Part shown: positions 49,787 through 62,758 of the stretch, piece by piece
How the letters are laid out: every line of letters starts with the position of its first letter
Numbering within the stretch: position 1 is the stretch's first letter
Source: Topomyia yanbarensis
Lineage: Eukaryota; Arthropoda; Insecta; Diptera; Culicidae
Direction of reading: 5' to 3'
Assembly (NCBI RefSeq): GCF_030247195.1
Contig: NC_080671.1
Location: forward strand, 297,643,586-297,707,585
DNA: 64,000 nucleotides
Notes under the pieces: model-generated
What the model was told of the DNA's origin: nothing
What the model saw: the letters and a program-made list of their open reading frames with translations, nothing else
The model's database searches: none
Translations under genes and position numbers: made by a program

Positions 49787-49990
49787 CCCTCACAAAGGCA
49801 AACTATAATTTTGACCTCAAGAAGCATAACTCCTCATACCCAACGAAATCGTAAGCCTCTTTTTGTCGTTTTATCAGTGAGAGAATCGAAGCCCCGAAAA
49901 ATTCGATCATTTGTATTTAAAATTACAAATTCATTGAAACTAGAGAACAGTAACTAGCCGGGCCTCTGAGATCCCTTCCCTTTTTGAGGG
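49787..49990. mobile_element. piggyBac-type MITE, 204 bp
   Basis: TTAA (49783-49786) precedes CCCTCACAAAGGCAA. The right end GCCGGGCCTCTGAGA, CCCTTTTTGAGGG is followed by TTGA, one base off TTAA. It has the same ends and the same subterminal GGGCCTC motif as the relic at 23339-25020. Confidence 0.75.
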
Positions 49991-50280
49991 TTGAAGCCGC
50001 AACTCCGGAAACGGATTCAGAACGACATAAAATGCAACAACAGCCGAAAAAATTTTCGACCTAACATAAAATCTAGTCATTTCATGCATTCTGTAGATAT
50101 TTGGCATCGAAAGCACGAATTCGATTTCTGAAATTTCATGTGGTCCCCTTAAGAAAAACCTGTTTTAATCCACGTAGTGGCGCAATTGCGCCTTTCTCAT
50201 TTATCCAAACTATGATTCATTAGCTGGTTTTGTTCAATAGAATTGTGGAAATGTCTATTACATTCTTATTTCACTTAGCA
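49991..50280 (-). repeat. Modular repeat family, end fragment
   Basis: Contains AACATAAAATCT and TCATGCATT, ATTCGATTTCTGAAATTTCA, then AATCCACGTAGTGGCGCAAT and TTGTGGAAATGTCTATTACA. It is collinear with 33905-34030 and inverted relative to the 3' parts of copies A and B. Confidence 0.65.
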
Positions 50281-50311
50281 CGACGCTGACTCACTTTAAA
50301 CAAAAAAAGTA

Positions 50312-51180
50312 TAGGAGAGACCGGGGCTAGTATGCGGTGTTTTAAGTTTCCATTTTTACCGCTTCGATGTATATAGATCTTGCAAAATAGAACATGCGGC
50401 TGTAGCCAACATCCCTGAATTTTATCACAGTGTTCGTTGCATTGTCTTTGTTTTTATAGACAAAAATGTGTGATGCGGAAATCCCGCCAATTTACTCCGG
50501 CCCCGGCAGTATATATAAATACGCCAGAAAATAGAGATTCAATTATATCAAAGGTTCGTGCTGAATGTCTTTTCAATAAAATTGTATATTAACCGATTGT
50601 CAATATATTTCAATCTCAATACCCCGGCATTTTACTTTGACGAGTATTCCATATTCAAAAGCATATTTTAGAAATTCTTCAGGCGATTGGCCGAAGTAAA
50701 TATCCCCTGCATTAACGAGATACACAAAGTTTTACTTTGGAGTGAATTCCAAAAATAAAAATATTTGATGACTAGATTTGTACTGTAAATAGTAGCGCCA
50801 ACTTGCCCCGCGTGCATCACCACCAACCTACTTCAACCGCATATTTTACAAAAAAACTAATTAAAAAATAACTTTAATTTATTGATAGATTTAATATCTA
50901 TACGGATACTGAAAGCTCTTTTTACGCACTATCGAAATATAAAATCAATTGCGAAATTGATTTAAAACCACCCTAAATAACACAAAGTGTTTAAAATTTA
51001 AAACATTTCCTTGGTATGCTCGAAAACACAATATCGCCCACAACTGAAAAAACACATTGGATAATGGGTTTCACATAACTTGAGCTACACAATAAATGGC
51101 AGCGCTATATGTCTAATAGAAACGACGACAAAGGGACTCCGCCAATTTACCCCAACCACCAACTAGCCTCGGGCTTATAC
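50312..51180. mobile_element. Possible MITE with CCGGGGCTAGT-type ends
   Basis: GACCGGGGCTAGTATGCGG on the left and, inverted, AAGCCCGAGGCTAGTTGGTGG-like sequence on the right near 51180, each next to TATA. The block CGCCAATTTACYCC occurs at 50487 and 51142. Boundaries are uncertain. Confidence 0.4.
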
Positions 51181-51419
51181 ATAATTAACTTAATCAACAT
51201 GAGTTCAATGTTATCTTTATGTGATTATATTTTGAAATGTTGGTGGAATGGGTTTGGAAGTGGAGCGGGTGGGGGTTTAGTAGGAGGATGCGTCAAAAAT
51301 CCTTCATCTTATTTCGGTATACGGGGTGGATGAAGGAAATGCGGGCGTGAAGGTGGTCCAAGGGGAGGGGAGTGATGAAGGAAGGAAGTGTAAGGGCAAG
51401 ACGGGGGGAGAGGTGCGGC

Positions 51420-53403
51420 GACGGAATACTCAACTGCATATTTTGCCTTCCATTTGAGACTTGGTTTGAGAAAATCGGTTCAGTCATCACCGAAGAACCG
51501 ATGTGACTTTAATTGTAGAATATGCCCGGAATTCCGGACTTCCAGAATCGTCGATAGTGGACAATATATTCAAAGAATGTTTGATTGGCAATCAGTTATC
51601 TAGATCTGCGATTAGAAGTAATTTGGTGACCTTTTCAATAGTTTTTAGCCTCTGAGGTATTACGATTGTACCGATTTATATGGGAAATTCCAGTGTACCC
51701 TTACTAACACCCCTGTAACTCCGGAAGCAAGAGTCAGAACCAAATGAAATTCAGCAGCACTTAATGGCATTACTGTATCTTTCATTTGAAATCAAGTTTG
51801 TAAAAATCGGTAGAGAATTCGTTGGGTAATAGGTGTGATATTAGCTTAGTAACTTGGCGAGTTTTCCGGAGGCATCATGAACCGTCATAGGTGGCCAATG
51901 CGGTCAAAGCTGCTTTGATTTATCATTAGTGATCCAGACCCGCAAACTAAAGTAATGTTGAACCCATTTTAATATGTCTTACATCATTTCGACATCGTGG
52001 TTGTAACCAGTTTTTATGGGAATTTGCTGTGTGACCGCACTCTTCAACCCGTAACTCCGGAACCGGAAGTCGGATCAACTAAAAATTCAATAGCAGCTTA
52101 TGGGAGCTTATATCTTTCAGATGAAACTAAGTTTGTGAAAATCGGTTCAGCCATCTCTGAGAAAATTGTGTGAGTTTACATGACACACACACATACACAC
52201 ACAGACATTTGCCGATCTCGACGAACTGAATCGAATGGTATATGAAACTCGACCCTCCAGGCCTCGGTTGAAAAGTCGATTTTTTCAGTGATTGCATAGC
52301 CTTTCTTTATATGAGAATGCAATGTTTGACACATAGTGTATATTGATTTTGGCGAAATTTTTTACCTTTTTGCCTTCATCGAGTTATTAATTTGAACCGG
52401 AATTTTCTCTGTGACCGCATGCCACAGCCTGCAACACCGGAGCCGTAAGTCGGATCAGAATTAAATTTAATAGTAGTTTATGGGGCAGTGAAAGCTTTCA
52501 TTTCAGTTTGGTCAATACGGTCGGGCCATCTCCGAGAAACCGATGTCATTGTTATGTTTTGGTTAGAAAATTGTAGTTCCACATCTGACCGCATAGATGG
52601 CGCCAACACTAACTTTTCAACGAAGAGAGATAGAAATTAGGTGTCTTCTACAAAGTTGTAGAACAAGAATATTGCAGTAATTCTTCCAAACATTTCGATA
52701 TTCTATCTCTCTCCGTTGAAAAGTTAGTGATGGCGCCATCTATGCGGTCACAGATTGAACTAAAATTTTCTAACCAAAGCATAGCTCGTATTATGTACTG
52801 CAATTCTTCCGAACATACTATTCAGCTAAATCTAACCATTAATCCACAAAAATGTTTAGTTTGTTAGAACCTAGTACTGATACACTATCATGCACTGCTA
52901 GGCCCCATGCAAAACTGACTCAGACATCACTTCGTTAAAAGTTTAATCACTTTTCCTATTCGAGTCGGATCGCTTTGCAGTATTCAACAAAGTTGTAGAC
53001 AATAGAATTATCTTCTTAAGTTTTACTTTTAATGATAATCTGATGTATACAGTGCCACCTAGCGGTGAAAATGTGAGCAAGAGGGTTTTCTCCATGTAAA
53101 TTGTCGAAAAATCCCATACAAACTTCAAGCACGTTGGTCCGGTAGCTAGACTTGTTCGATTTGCTTCAAATCGAGTACTCCTGGTGGGACTAGGAATCGA
53201 CTCAGGGGTGGGCCGATTGTGTTTTCAAAAATTCATTATTTTTCTGGGCAGTCTAATATACATACACACATACATACACACATACATTTGCCGATCCCGA
53301 CGAACTGAGTCGAATTGTGTATGACACTCGGCCCTCCGGGCCTCGGTTAGAAAGTCGGTTTTTGGAGCAATTGCATAACCTTTTTATATGAGAAAGGCAA
53401 AAC
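51420..53403 (-). repeat. Modular interspersed repeat, minus-strand cluster
   Basis: Contains two heads on the minus strand (TATAAAGAAAGGCTATGCAA near 52320; TATGAGAAAGG absent but CATATAAAAAGGTTATGCAA near 53390), each followed by GAGGCC(T/C)GGAGGG, the CATTCGATTCAGTTCGTCGA-type core and (TG)n tracts (52184-52205, 53257-53285). Modules with CCGACTTCCGGTTCCGGAGT occur at about 52050-52160, 52430-52560 and 51700-51830. These provide the outgroup states used to polarise changes in copy B. Confidence 0.7.
52558..52788. mobile_element. Snapback element, about 230 bp
   Basis: Arms TTGGTTAGAAAATT...GACCGCATAGATGGCGCCA and the inverse are each about 80 bp, with a loop of about 65 bp. It sits within the modular repeat cluster. 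No clear target duplication was found. Confidence 0.65.
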
Positions 53404-53825
53404 ACTAGCAACCCCCACGCGCGTCTTTTGTTCCACTACCCCATCAGTATACGACCACAGATCCCACCATCACTAATACCGCTTCCGCTCGAAACGAAAC
53501 TGAATCGGGCTCCAACCCTAATTGCTGTCCAAATGTATGAAATGACAGCGGCTGGTGCCAAAACCCGACCCAGCCCAGGTTCAAGCAAAAACGGCATAGG
53601 GCGGCTCGTACTACAGTGGGCGGTTGGCACTACAGTGGGTAATGGATAGGGGTTCTGTATCAGAGGTGAATAGTGGCATAGTATTGCCTCATATTGTACA
53701 TTAATGCCGCTTTACCAACCTCCATTTATAGGTTTCAAGATATTAAATCTCAAATTTTCAAATACAATTTGCTGGCAACCCAGATTTTTTCAAGTTGGGA
53801 AAAAAGGAAAGTCGGTCGGAGCTAT

Positions 53826-54069
53826 ACTGCTCATAAAAGCATAGGAGTCCCATCTGGATTTTTGTCGAAAATATGTTATCTGTTGGATTGCATTCTGTAT
53901 CACCACTGAATCATAATGCATAAAAAAGATTACCAGGTTTGTTCCGAAAATACTAAAAGAAATACCAAACATGGTTGTACCATCCATTTGGCTCAACCAA
54001 GATCTTGAATAGCGTTTTTCTCGGCTTGCTGTTTTGCAATGTGGGACTCTTATACTTTTATGGGCAGTA
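53826..54069. repeat. Inverted repeat, possible MITE of about 245 bp
   Basis: ACTGCTCATAAAAGCATAGG at the left and, inverted, ACTGCCCATAAAAGTATAAG at the right, both continuing AGTCCCA. Flanking TA is plausible at both sides. Confidence 0.55.
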
Positions 54070-54489
54070 TGCAGGTCTGATGAGTTGGGTGGGTGTTTTA
54101 GCAACTTCATTTCGCTCAATTGTGTAAGCAGTTTCTAGACGCCCAGAACGTTCATCGTCAAAAATACAGTACGGCTTCAAATAAGGACGACGATTTACCA
54201 TATACACAAAGTCTGACTCTTCCCTTTCAAATAGAGGAACTTTATCATCCGGCGATACTAGATTTTATCCATTTTTGTTAACAAACGTCATTTGTAAGCT
54301 TTGGAAGAATAATATGTGTTTTGTTCTAACACTGATCGGAATCACGTAAATTTTTTGGCTATACATATGTAAAGGCCATCTATATGTTGACAAGAGAACT
54401 TAAATGTGTCATGCCGGTGAGACCGGATACTTTTCAAATGAATTTGACTATCTTTACAATTATGGTTATTTTTGAAACAACGCACATTT

Positions 54490-55245
54490 GGGGCCATGCA
54501 TAAATGACGTAGCATTTTGGGGGGTAGGGAGGGCATACCAAATTTGTGACGAAGTGTGACAAGGGGGAGGGGAGGGTTAGAAGTTGTGCGACGTAGCATT
54601 AAGTTAAAAACCCATTGTTTGAGAAAAGAATTTAATGATCCTCGATTCACAAGAGAAATAAATTTAAATTCAAACAAGTTACTTTAGGTAAATTTTACGA
54701 TTCGCGAAATTACAACTTCGCAAAAATACGAAAAGATTTTGTATGCGGATTTAACTTGCTACTAAGCTAATGTTGCTAACTAATAAACTTAGCTAGGAAG
54801 CTGAATTAAATTTTCACTTCGAATTCAACCAAACAAAATTTAATAATTTAGATGAACGTATGGTTCTTAGAATCATTGGCAGCTGCACGATTGTGAACTG
54901 AGAGAACTTGTCTTCATGCTCCCCTTGACATATAAAATTCAAAACAAAACTATTAACACTATATTTGTCATGAAATGGGCTTATTTTGCACGCAATTTGC
55001 TGTTATAATGAAAATGTTGATAAAAGTCGTCAAACATTATGAAAGGACATGTATTTAAAATAATTGAAAAACATGTAATTTTTTTTCATCACCCGAGCGC
55101 TTTGCATGAGACGAGGGGGGGGGGGGGTAGGTAAATGCTACGTTATTTACGAGGGGGAGGTTAGAATTTTGTGACCAAATGCGACGAGGGGGGAGGTAGG
55201 GGTCAAAAAGCGCCGAAAAAAGCTACGTCATTTGTGTACAGCCCC
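54490..55245. mobile_element. MITE with GGGGC(C/T)RTRCA-type ends, 756 bp
   Basis: The left end reads GGGGCCATGCATAAATGACG and the right end, inverted, GGGGCTGTACACAAATGACG, both continuing TAGC. G-rich runs (GGGGGGTAGGGAGGG, GGGGGAGGGG, and a run of 13 G near 55120) lie just inside. The interior is AT-rich and non-coding. Confidence 0.75.
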
Positions 55246-56460
55246 TTTGTAGTACAAAGATAATGAGTGTATCTTCCCTATGTTGTGTAGTATAATCTTT
55301 CGCCACAAACAAAATGTCTCGTAAGCTATTTATTTTGTAAACGCATAGCGGTGTGCAAATATAAGTTTGTATCGCTGCATTTCATAAGAATTCTATTGCA
55401 AAAGTTCTAGACAATCTCTAAAAGTGTGGTTGACTTATACCGACAATGCATAAGGGTCGACCAAATCTTAGAAATCCAAAGATTGACTACTCTCTCTTTT
55501 GAAAAAAATTAAGCATAATGATGCATTGTCGACGGTTTGAAGGGCAGAGTTGTATTTAAAAATCATAAGTTTTACTAGAAGAATTTGATTTAAAAAAGAT
55601 CAACATGGGCTCGAGATCAAATTCATTGGGCATCTGGCATTTCGTCGAACAAGACTAAAATACTGCTTTTTGGGCCTGATTACAATGTCAGATGTAGATA
55701 AAAAGTCAACAGAAACTCTGCATTTGAATGCTTAAGGCATGTAATTGAACATGACGCAGGTTTCCTATTCCAATAATGGTTGTCACCTAACAATTTAGAT
55801 GTATATCAAATAATCTGCCAATTCTACTAATTATTTGCGATTTCAAGTAAATTTCAAACTCATTATCTATCACCTTTGTCATTATAGTTACTGATAAAAC
55901 ATGTGTTTGCTTCGTTGAGTTCAAAATAGTGAAGCTAATGTTGATCAATTATGTATTTTAGAATAATCAAATAAATTCAACATTATTTGGAGTTTTGTTC
56001 AGAAAGCTGAACATGTACATTTCTCGCGCTGTCTGACTTGTGCTCGAAAATATTAAATCACATCACATGGTCCAATTATTTTTAAAATATTTTGTTTTTT
56101 AATTTTCTATAAACCTTGGAGAACAAATTAAATTTAAAATTTAAAAAAAGATGGGCAGGTGATGTTAGAGCCACAACCGAAATGAAGTAGAATACACGTT
56201 AGGCCGTTAATTCGAATGCTGCTCTTTTTACTGATTTCTTAACGGTTTTATTAACTTGAGGTTATATATCAGCTTTCAGTCTGGAGAAAATGTCAAACAC
56301 GGTTTATGTACGTCTTTTTCAAGGAATTAAGTTTGTTACCGCGTTATCGTCAAGCACACCTTTGTTTACAGGTATTATCGTCATACTAGGTTGTTGCGTA
56401 TTTGCCAATTTATACCGTTTGAAGCGGGTTTTAGTTTATCCGAAAACGGTCCGATCACGA
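55246..56460. other. AT-rich intergenic sequence
   Basis: No gene. The segment 56140-56225 is an inverted match to 11685-11770 (GATGGGCAGGTGATGTTAGA, GAAGTAGAATACAC). Confidence 0.45.
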
Positions 56461-56461
56461 A

Positions 56462-56523
56462 ATCTGTTTTGTGTTTGCTGTTAGGTACTGCTAACAGTAC
56501 CTGACAGCAAACACAAAACAGAT
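56462..56523. ncRNA. miRNA-precursor-like hairpin (candidate)
   Basis: A 62-nt near-perfect inverted repeat. Arm ATCTGTTTTGTGTTTGCTG plus TTAGGTACTG pairs with CAGTACCTG plus ACAGCAAACACAAAACAGAT, with a loop of only CTAA. The stem is about 29 bp with one mismatch or bulge. Such symmetry suits a small snapback MITE at least as well as a miRNA, and the very short loop argues for the former. Confidence 0.35.
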
Positions 56524-58204
56524 GATGATAGTGTTGACTAATGGGTATCTCCGATGACCGACAGAAGTCCCCTTTTCAATACAAACCATATCCATTTAAT
56601 ACAACCGTCCCTTGGATGGTCTACTTACGGACCAAAGATAAACCATTTAGCATCATCGTGATCTAACTAAACAACGTGTACGACGAAGTATTATGTCTAC
56701 GTACCCGCCAGGGAAGTACAGATTGATGGTGTAGTCTACGAGAGGGGTCTCAATTGCGAAATATGGGGTTGACTCCTTCCAGAACCTATTGATTCAGTCA
56801 GTGAAAATTCTGGTATGCAAGCAATTGCGTTCAGCAAAAATCTAGGAGTATAATAAAACAACTTATTTTCTTTCTCCTTATTTTGAGCCTTTCGCCGGAT
56901 CTGTTACTCCAGACTTTGTTTTTAACGTAGCTTGTGTCACGGGGCTTGAACTGCCTTCGCTGCAAACAATGCACAACAAAGCAGGGTGTGCAAAATGCGA
57001 AAAAATCATGAACAGTTTTGCTTCTGTGGAGAGACTCCGTATGAAGAGTGGTATAGTGTTTTCGCAGCCTACTAAATCAAGATAAATTTTGGCTTTGCTG
57101 TGGTTCATCGGATTAACAGAAGTTATAGTCTAACGGTACATCACGTTTGATCAGTCGTTTGATTGGAAACATAAATAGTGTTTCCGTTTCGGGATTTAAC
57201 GTCAAGCCGGCGATAATCTGTTCCGACAATACGTTAGTGTCGGTCAATGTTGCTTTAGAATCTTCTTCGCAACGAAGCACGGTGAATATGAATCAGCTGC
57301 ATTCGTCCCATATCGTTCTTCGCTCTTATATTCAAGTTGCTGTTGATATTCACCCACGAATGAAGCCGACGGCCAATCCGTGTTTATCCGAATGCTTTAT
57401 CCATACGTTCTTACCTTGCTACTCATCGAGCGACCGAATGAACTGCACGAGGAAGCTATGAAGTGAATGACGAATAAACGAATCAGCAAACCATTCCTCA
57501 CCATAGCGATGATCGTTTACAACTGTTGGCGAAGATGACTACAATTTCATCTTCGCAGAATGATGACTGGCGAAGAAATATATTTGTATTCTGATGCGTT
57601 GTACTGTTCGGAACAAGCCAATGCGCATGAGGTATGAGACAAATAAAATGAGGATGAAGTTTTGATTTTAATCTGCGCATGGTGATATACCATAGTCATT
57701 TAATCTATTGCTGATGTTTTGCTAGTATCACGACGAAATCGTTCAATCAGCAGGACTGTTTAAAAATAACATATCTTAAGCAGTAAAATGAACAGTTTTT
57801 GGTGGGTGAAATATGGATAACGCAAATATTATTTTTTGCTCCCCCATGCGGGAGACTTGACGAAGAGTGTTGTTAAAAATAAAAATCATGCAAATAAAGG
57901 CATAAGAAAAAAGGAACTGTAATTATTTTTTTTTTTTTTTCAATATTGTCGAGATCTTTAGATACCAATAAAAATATAAAAAGGTTGCATTTCATGAAGT
58001 TAGATTTTTTTAAATGCATTTCCTTTTAGGGATTAACTATACAGCATACATTGCATGCGCACACGTCTTAAATTCAGCCATAAGACTAACTGCTAACTTT
58101 GTTAACTAGTACTATAAAGATAGATTGATGTTTAGGGTGAGTTTTTTTGTGACGTGGTTTTCATTAACAGCAGGTACAAAAATTTTGTATCTTTCTTCAG
58201 CCTA
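56524..58204. other. Intergenic sequence with dispersed repeat at 57107-57250
   Basis: The segment 57107-57250 matches 7765-7925 (TACATCACGTTTGATCAGTC, GTCAAGCCGGCG, GTTAGTGTCGGT). Nothing else was recognised. Confidence 0.5.
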
Positions 58205-58968
58205 TTACACAGTGGTCGGAAACGCCAAAAACGTAAACTTAACTCACTAGAGGCCAAACCATCGAATATATCACAGGGTGCCTTTGGAGGAATTGTTCGT
58301 ATGAATATTCCCACAATCTGATAACAATTGAAATTAGGCATGGCTTACTATGATCGAACTAAAACAATTAACTTTTTATATTGATGAGGTATAAAGTTGG
58401 TGTCTTCGACAAATTTGGAAATGCTCGTAGTGAAGAATTTTGTTGAAGAACTTGAGCTTGTAGGACTAAAGGTTATCGATTTATAAGGCGTTTTCTATGG
58501 CAAGTTGTAATTGAATATCTAGTTTTTTTTAATATAACTTTTTTAATTGTAATTTTTCGTGCAAACAATGTTCGAGACAAATGTGTAGGTATCAAAACTA
58601 CATAATATTGTCAAAAACTGTATGTAAAAATACTCATTCGTTTCAAAGTTATTGAAGATTTTGACATTTATTTACACCAACTTCAACTACGTATAAGAAA
58701 GAAAGATGCAAACCAAAATGCACGAACAGGCACTTTTTTCACTGTCTAAAGTATGCACAATAAAGGTAAGAAGGTTTGGTGCGTGGCACTCTACAACCCT
58801 ATGAATAAAGTAAGCTTACTTTATCTTTCATGATTTCAATTTTTATTAGATTGTGGGGAATATTCATGCGAACAATTCCTCCAAAGACACCCTGTGATAT
58901 ATTCGAAGGTTTGGCATCTAATGAATTAAGTTCACATTTTTGGCGTTTCCGTGTATTGCCACTTGGTT
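58205..58968. mobile_element. Inverted-repeat element, about 760 bp
   Basis: Arms of about 140 bp: GGAAACGCCAAAAACGTAAA, CGAATATATCACAGGGTG and GGAGGAATTGTTCG on the left, and their inverses at 58831-58960. Terminal CAGTGG-like ends hint at hAT but no 8-bp duplication is evident. Confidence 0.65.
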
Positions 58969-59725
58969 AAGTCTTCCCATAAAATCTTGGCCATATCTCC
59001 CCAACGTTTCTTCATTGAATGCAAATTTTAGTAGTAACTATTCCAATATTCCGATTTATGTAAAATCATTTCACTACTTCATAAGTAATAACATGATATG
59101 AGTTCCATAAAAAATAATTTACTCGAATAAATACACAAAGTTTGATTTAAAAAATACATCATTGAACGCAAATTAATTGATTACAGAATATTTTCTATGA
59201 TGAAAGGATTTTCCATTTCAAACTTTAAAAAAAACCTTGAGGAATCGAAACAAGTATAAAAAGATTTTTTTAAATTTAAGTGCCAAATAGAATACGTTAC
59301 ATCCAATTGTAGAATCTTACGCCAAGTCTCCCTATGTTCCCCTACTTTATTGTCGGCGCAAATAAATTTACGTACATTTTCGAAATATATTAGAAGTACC
59401 AAGTTCCAATCAATCGTAAATCTAAGATTCACCCACATAAAATAAATAACTTGATCAAACTGATTTGAAAAGAAATCCGAATATAATCTGTATTCAACCT
59501 ATAGTCATTTGATTTCTTACATTTTGGTTAGTATAATATTATAAAACATACTGTTACCGAGAAATAAAATCTATAATCTGCGTCCAACATAATTTGACAC
59601 CATTTTTTTACGACATATTTTGAACACTATTTATTTAATACTTCAGTGGTAAAAAATAACAAACGAACTTTTTCAAATACATAAAACTCACAATCCAATT
59701 ATTGAAAATCAATTGAAATGTACTA
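58969..59725. other. AT-rich intergenic sequence, nothing recognised
   Basis: Short frames only and no repeats identified. Confidence 0.4.
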
Positions 59726-59978
59726 CCCGCGCAAACGAAAAGCCCATAATACCCCCATGCTCATGGGGTTTGTCATGGGTGTTTGAAATGGGTTCAACCC
59801 ATGAAAACACCATCACCATGCTCCGGTAGATCCCATATAAAACACCATATGTTGGTGTATTTATGGGTTATTGAGGCCATTTTATGGTGTTTTGGTGGTT
59901 GTGAATTTTGGCATGGACCATGTTTAAGGTCTTTTCAAGGGGCTATGTGGTGTTTGAACCCATGAGTATTTGCTCGGG
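59726..59978. mobile_element. TA-flanked MITE, 253 bp
   Basis: CCCGCGCAAA and TTTGCTCGGG ends are flanked by TA (59724-59725, 59979-59980). The interior repeats ATGGGTT, CCCATG and ACACCAT motifs in both orientations. Confidence 0.7.
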
Positions 59979-60111
59979 TATCAAATCCAATTTAAACATG
60001 CATCATTTCTCCCGATTCGTCATGGCAATCGTGGAATTATGAATCGTTTTCTATGACATTTTGTCAACTGTGATTTTTGATTAAGTTGGAGAACTTAAAG
60101 ATTAACTAATA

Positions 60112-61586
60112 ATACTGAGACCAAACCAAACGAATTTGGAGGAATGAGCAGTAAGGGAGACAAATGTATGAAAAGCGTCCAAAATAAGGAGGGGTCCAAA
60201 TTACGTAGATTATCTTATCATTCCTTCTTCAACATCGTATTTCTATCTCTTGATTTTTGTGCAAATTTGCAATTTTTCTGCAGTCCGTTTTATAAGACTC
60301 CTTCTCAAAATGTATTCCACATAACTTTTTTTTCGCGTACGTCCATTGTTCATCCAACTGGGAATATTTTCTACCAAATTAACAACTAATATTTTCAGTT
60401 AGCGGAATTTTGTGACTTTTTGAAAGTAAAGCTTTCGAAGTTAGTGTAGGGTATTGCGGTGTTTTGTGTTTCTCAAAGACAGTGACAATTGTTAAAGTTA
60501 GTCCAGATGCCAAATTTTGCAAAGGTTGGACAATTTTTAATCCCCGCCAACTTCAATTGAAATTTTTGACCTTGGCATTATGAAAAAATATTAGAAAAAA
60601 TACTATTATTAGCCTTTAGAAAATTACAGCTCATATATTTTTAAGGGAGCAATCTTAGTATTATAATAAGAATACTTCCATTTCTTGAAAAAAAAAAAAA
60701 ACGAAGTTAGGGTTTTGGGGTATTTTGTTCCAAAAATTACCTTTGTAATAACATTTCTGCTGTCTGCTGTAAATCATACATCTTTTGCAGTTTTTCAAAT
60801 CTTCAACAACTCTATACCGGTTGAGCTGGGATTCCTAATGAGATGTTATGTGTAGAACGATTTTTTCATCAAATATGGCGCCGTTCTTATTGATAAAATC
60901 CAACATATTTTATGTCACTGTACTGGGATAATATATAGAAGTACTGGTGTTTTCCTTTAATTTTTTGGTGAATTTCCTTTAAGAATTAAAGGTGATTTTT
61001 ACTACGAAAATGCGAAAAACGTTCGTTTCATTTTCATGTGTCAAATTCATTGGAAATATGAAAATCGAAAGAAAAAAATATACAACTTCATTATTCCATT
61101 TTTTCAATTACCTGAAGGATAAGTAAATTAAAAGTCTTTCCTATTAACTGCAGCGGCAGAACGTTTTTGTATGTATAATGATGAAATACAGCTACATTTC
61201 ACAGGACTTCAGTGCTATGCTAATATTTAGAGGAATGAAAATGTTTTACCTTGTTTCGAAAGTATTTGTCTAAAAATGTACAGCATTTTATTAATAAAAC
61301 TTGCAAAGTTGAATTTTTTCATAAATGTTACATTCTGAGGAGTCCATCAAAGTTAATTTTCGTGTAAATAAGAATAAGATTTTATTATATATGGTTATAC
61401 AAAATAAACGAATAATTTTTCAACACAATTTTAAAAAAATACATGAATTTTACCGCATTACCGCGCGGTGCGGTGCAGTAAATGCAGTGCGGTTGCGGTA
61501 AGCGGAGCGGTTTTATTATTTTTTTTTTGCGGTTGCGGTGCGGACTATCCATTTACCGCCCACATTCGCACCGCAACGGGTTACTA
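60112..61586. mobile_element. GCGGT-rich MITE, copy 2 (inverted)
   Basis: Collinear with 14600-15903 on the opposite strand: CCAAACGAATTTGGAG at 60125, AGCGTCCAAAATAAGGAGGG at 60175, and the GCGGT-rich end at 61440-61580 (GCGCGGTGCGGTGCAGTAAA, CCGCAACGGGTTACTAA). About 35 bp of the left terminus are missing, so this copy is no longer mobile by itself. Confidence 0.82.
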
Positions 61587-61589
61587 ATT

Positions 61590-62685
61590 TAATCTGACGA
61601 TGATTCGGCAAAGCTTGGTTTAAATCAGAATGCATTGAATTGACAAAAACTTGTAAATGAGCTCGATTACACTTCTATGGACACAGAAATTGTTTTTGAT
61701 TACCTCGCCCATTATGATTCATTGAAGTTCCAATAGTCTAGTGGATTCATAATAGGAAACATGGTGTTGATTAATTTTCACCCGCGAGACATCCGCAAAT
61801 TTACAAAAATAATTGATTTGTTTTGCTTTGCTTACGAAGCTTCCCGCTTCGACTCTGATCATTAACCAAAAAACATCAACAAGCAATCATTATGTACTAC
61901 TAATGCTTCTTTATAACAAAAGTCATCCAATTTCGAACATATCAAGCAAGCATTTCTGTACAATTTCGGTCAAGAAACTGACCCTTCCAGCAATGAACAA
62001 GGAATTTGTTTTTCTATGACGCAATGCAGGAGGAATGAAGAACGAAGAATCCTAAGCGAAGAATGGCTAGTGGCGATTATCATCTAGGCCATTCGTGTGC
62101 CGATCGGCATGATGCGTGAAGATGAACATCGCATGAATGGTTAAATTCAACAAACAACGATGCGAACAAGCAGCGAACAGCAGACATCAGATTCGAATTT
62201 TTTGTTTCTTTGTGTTGTTCATTTTCGGTGATTCGGTGCCTTCGTGCGGCGAACGGGGTAGCGTTATTCGAAGCATGGGTGAATAACACGACGAATATCG
62301 CATTGAGGATGAACGAATGAACTAGTTTGGTGAAGAACATTTGCAACATTGGTGTCGGTTTCTGATGAGACGAAGTCGAACCGCACCTATGATTTTATTA
62401 AGATATATAGTACTATTACTGTGCAGAGATTGACAGCCCGTTTTTGTGGTACTAATGCTATTATATAGCACCAGTGCACAATTGTCATGCTATTAGACAG
62501 CTTGAATTGGCTGTCAATTTCTGCAATGTGGTTTTGTAACGATGTTCCTTTTCGGTGCGATGAGCAAAAAGGAAAAATATTAAAATTCTGTTTGGAACCG
62601 TAATTGGTTCCCTTTTAATGCATTGTAATGAATATCTATGAGAATTTTATTCCCGCGCGTTATAAATAATGTTTTATGAAAATTA
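61590..62685. other. Intergenic sequence, nothing recognised
   Basis: The segment 62050-62370 is richer in GAACGAA/CGAATGAA short repeats. No gene was identified. Confidence 0.4.
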
Positions 62686-62687
62686 GC

Positions 62688-62758
62688 TTTAGTAAGTCTC
62701 GAACAAAGGTACCTTGCCTCGTTAACGGCAAGTGCGCTTCTACTGGCTAGGCTATATT
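62688..62758 (-). repeat. tRNA-like segment, possible SINE head
   Basis: The minus strand reads TATAGCCTAGCCAGTAGAAG (A-box-like), then TTGCCGTTAACGAGGCAA (5-bp anticodon-like stem with an 8-nt loop), then TTTGTTCGAGACT (B-box-like). The acceptor stem is not conserved, so it is not a functional tRNA. A Pol III SINE promoter is the likelier explanation. The body would extend leftward to about 62540. Confidence 0.4.

Noticed and set aside
62688..62758. Functional tRNA gene
   Set aside because: No acceptor stem pairing and an 8-nt anticodon-like loop. It is more likely a SINE-type remnant.
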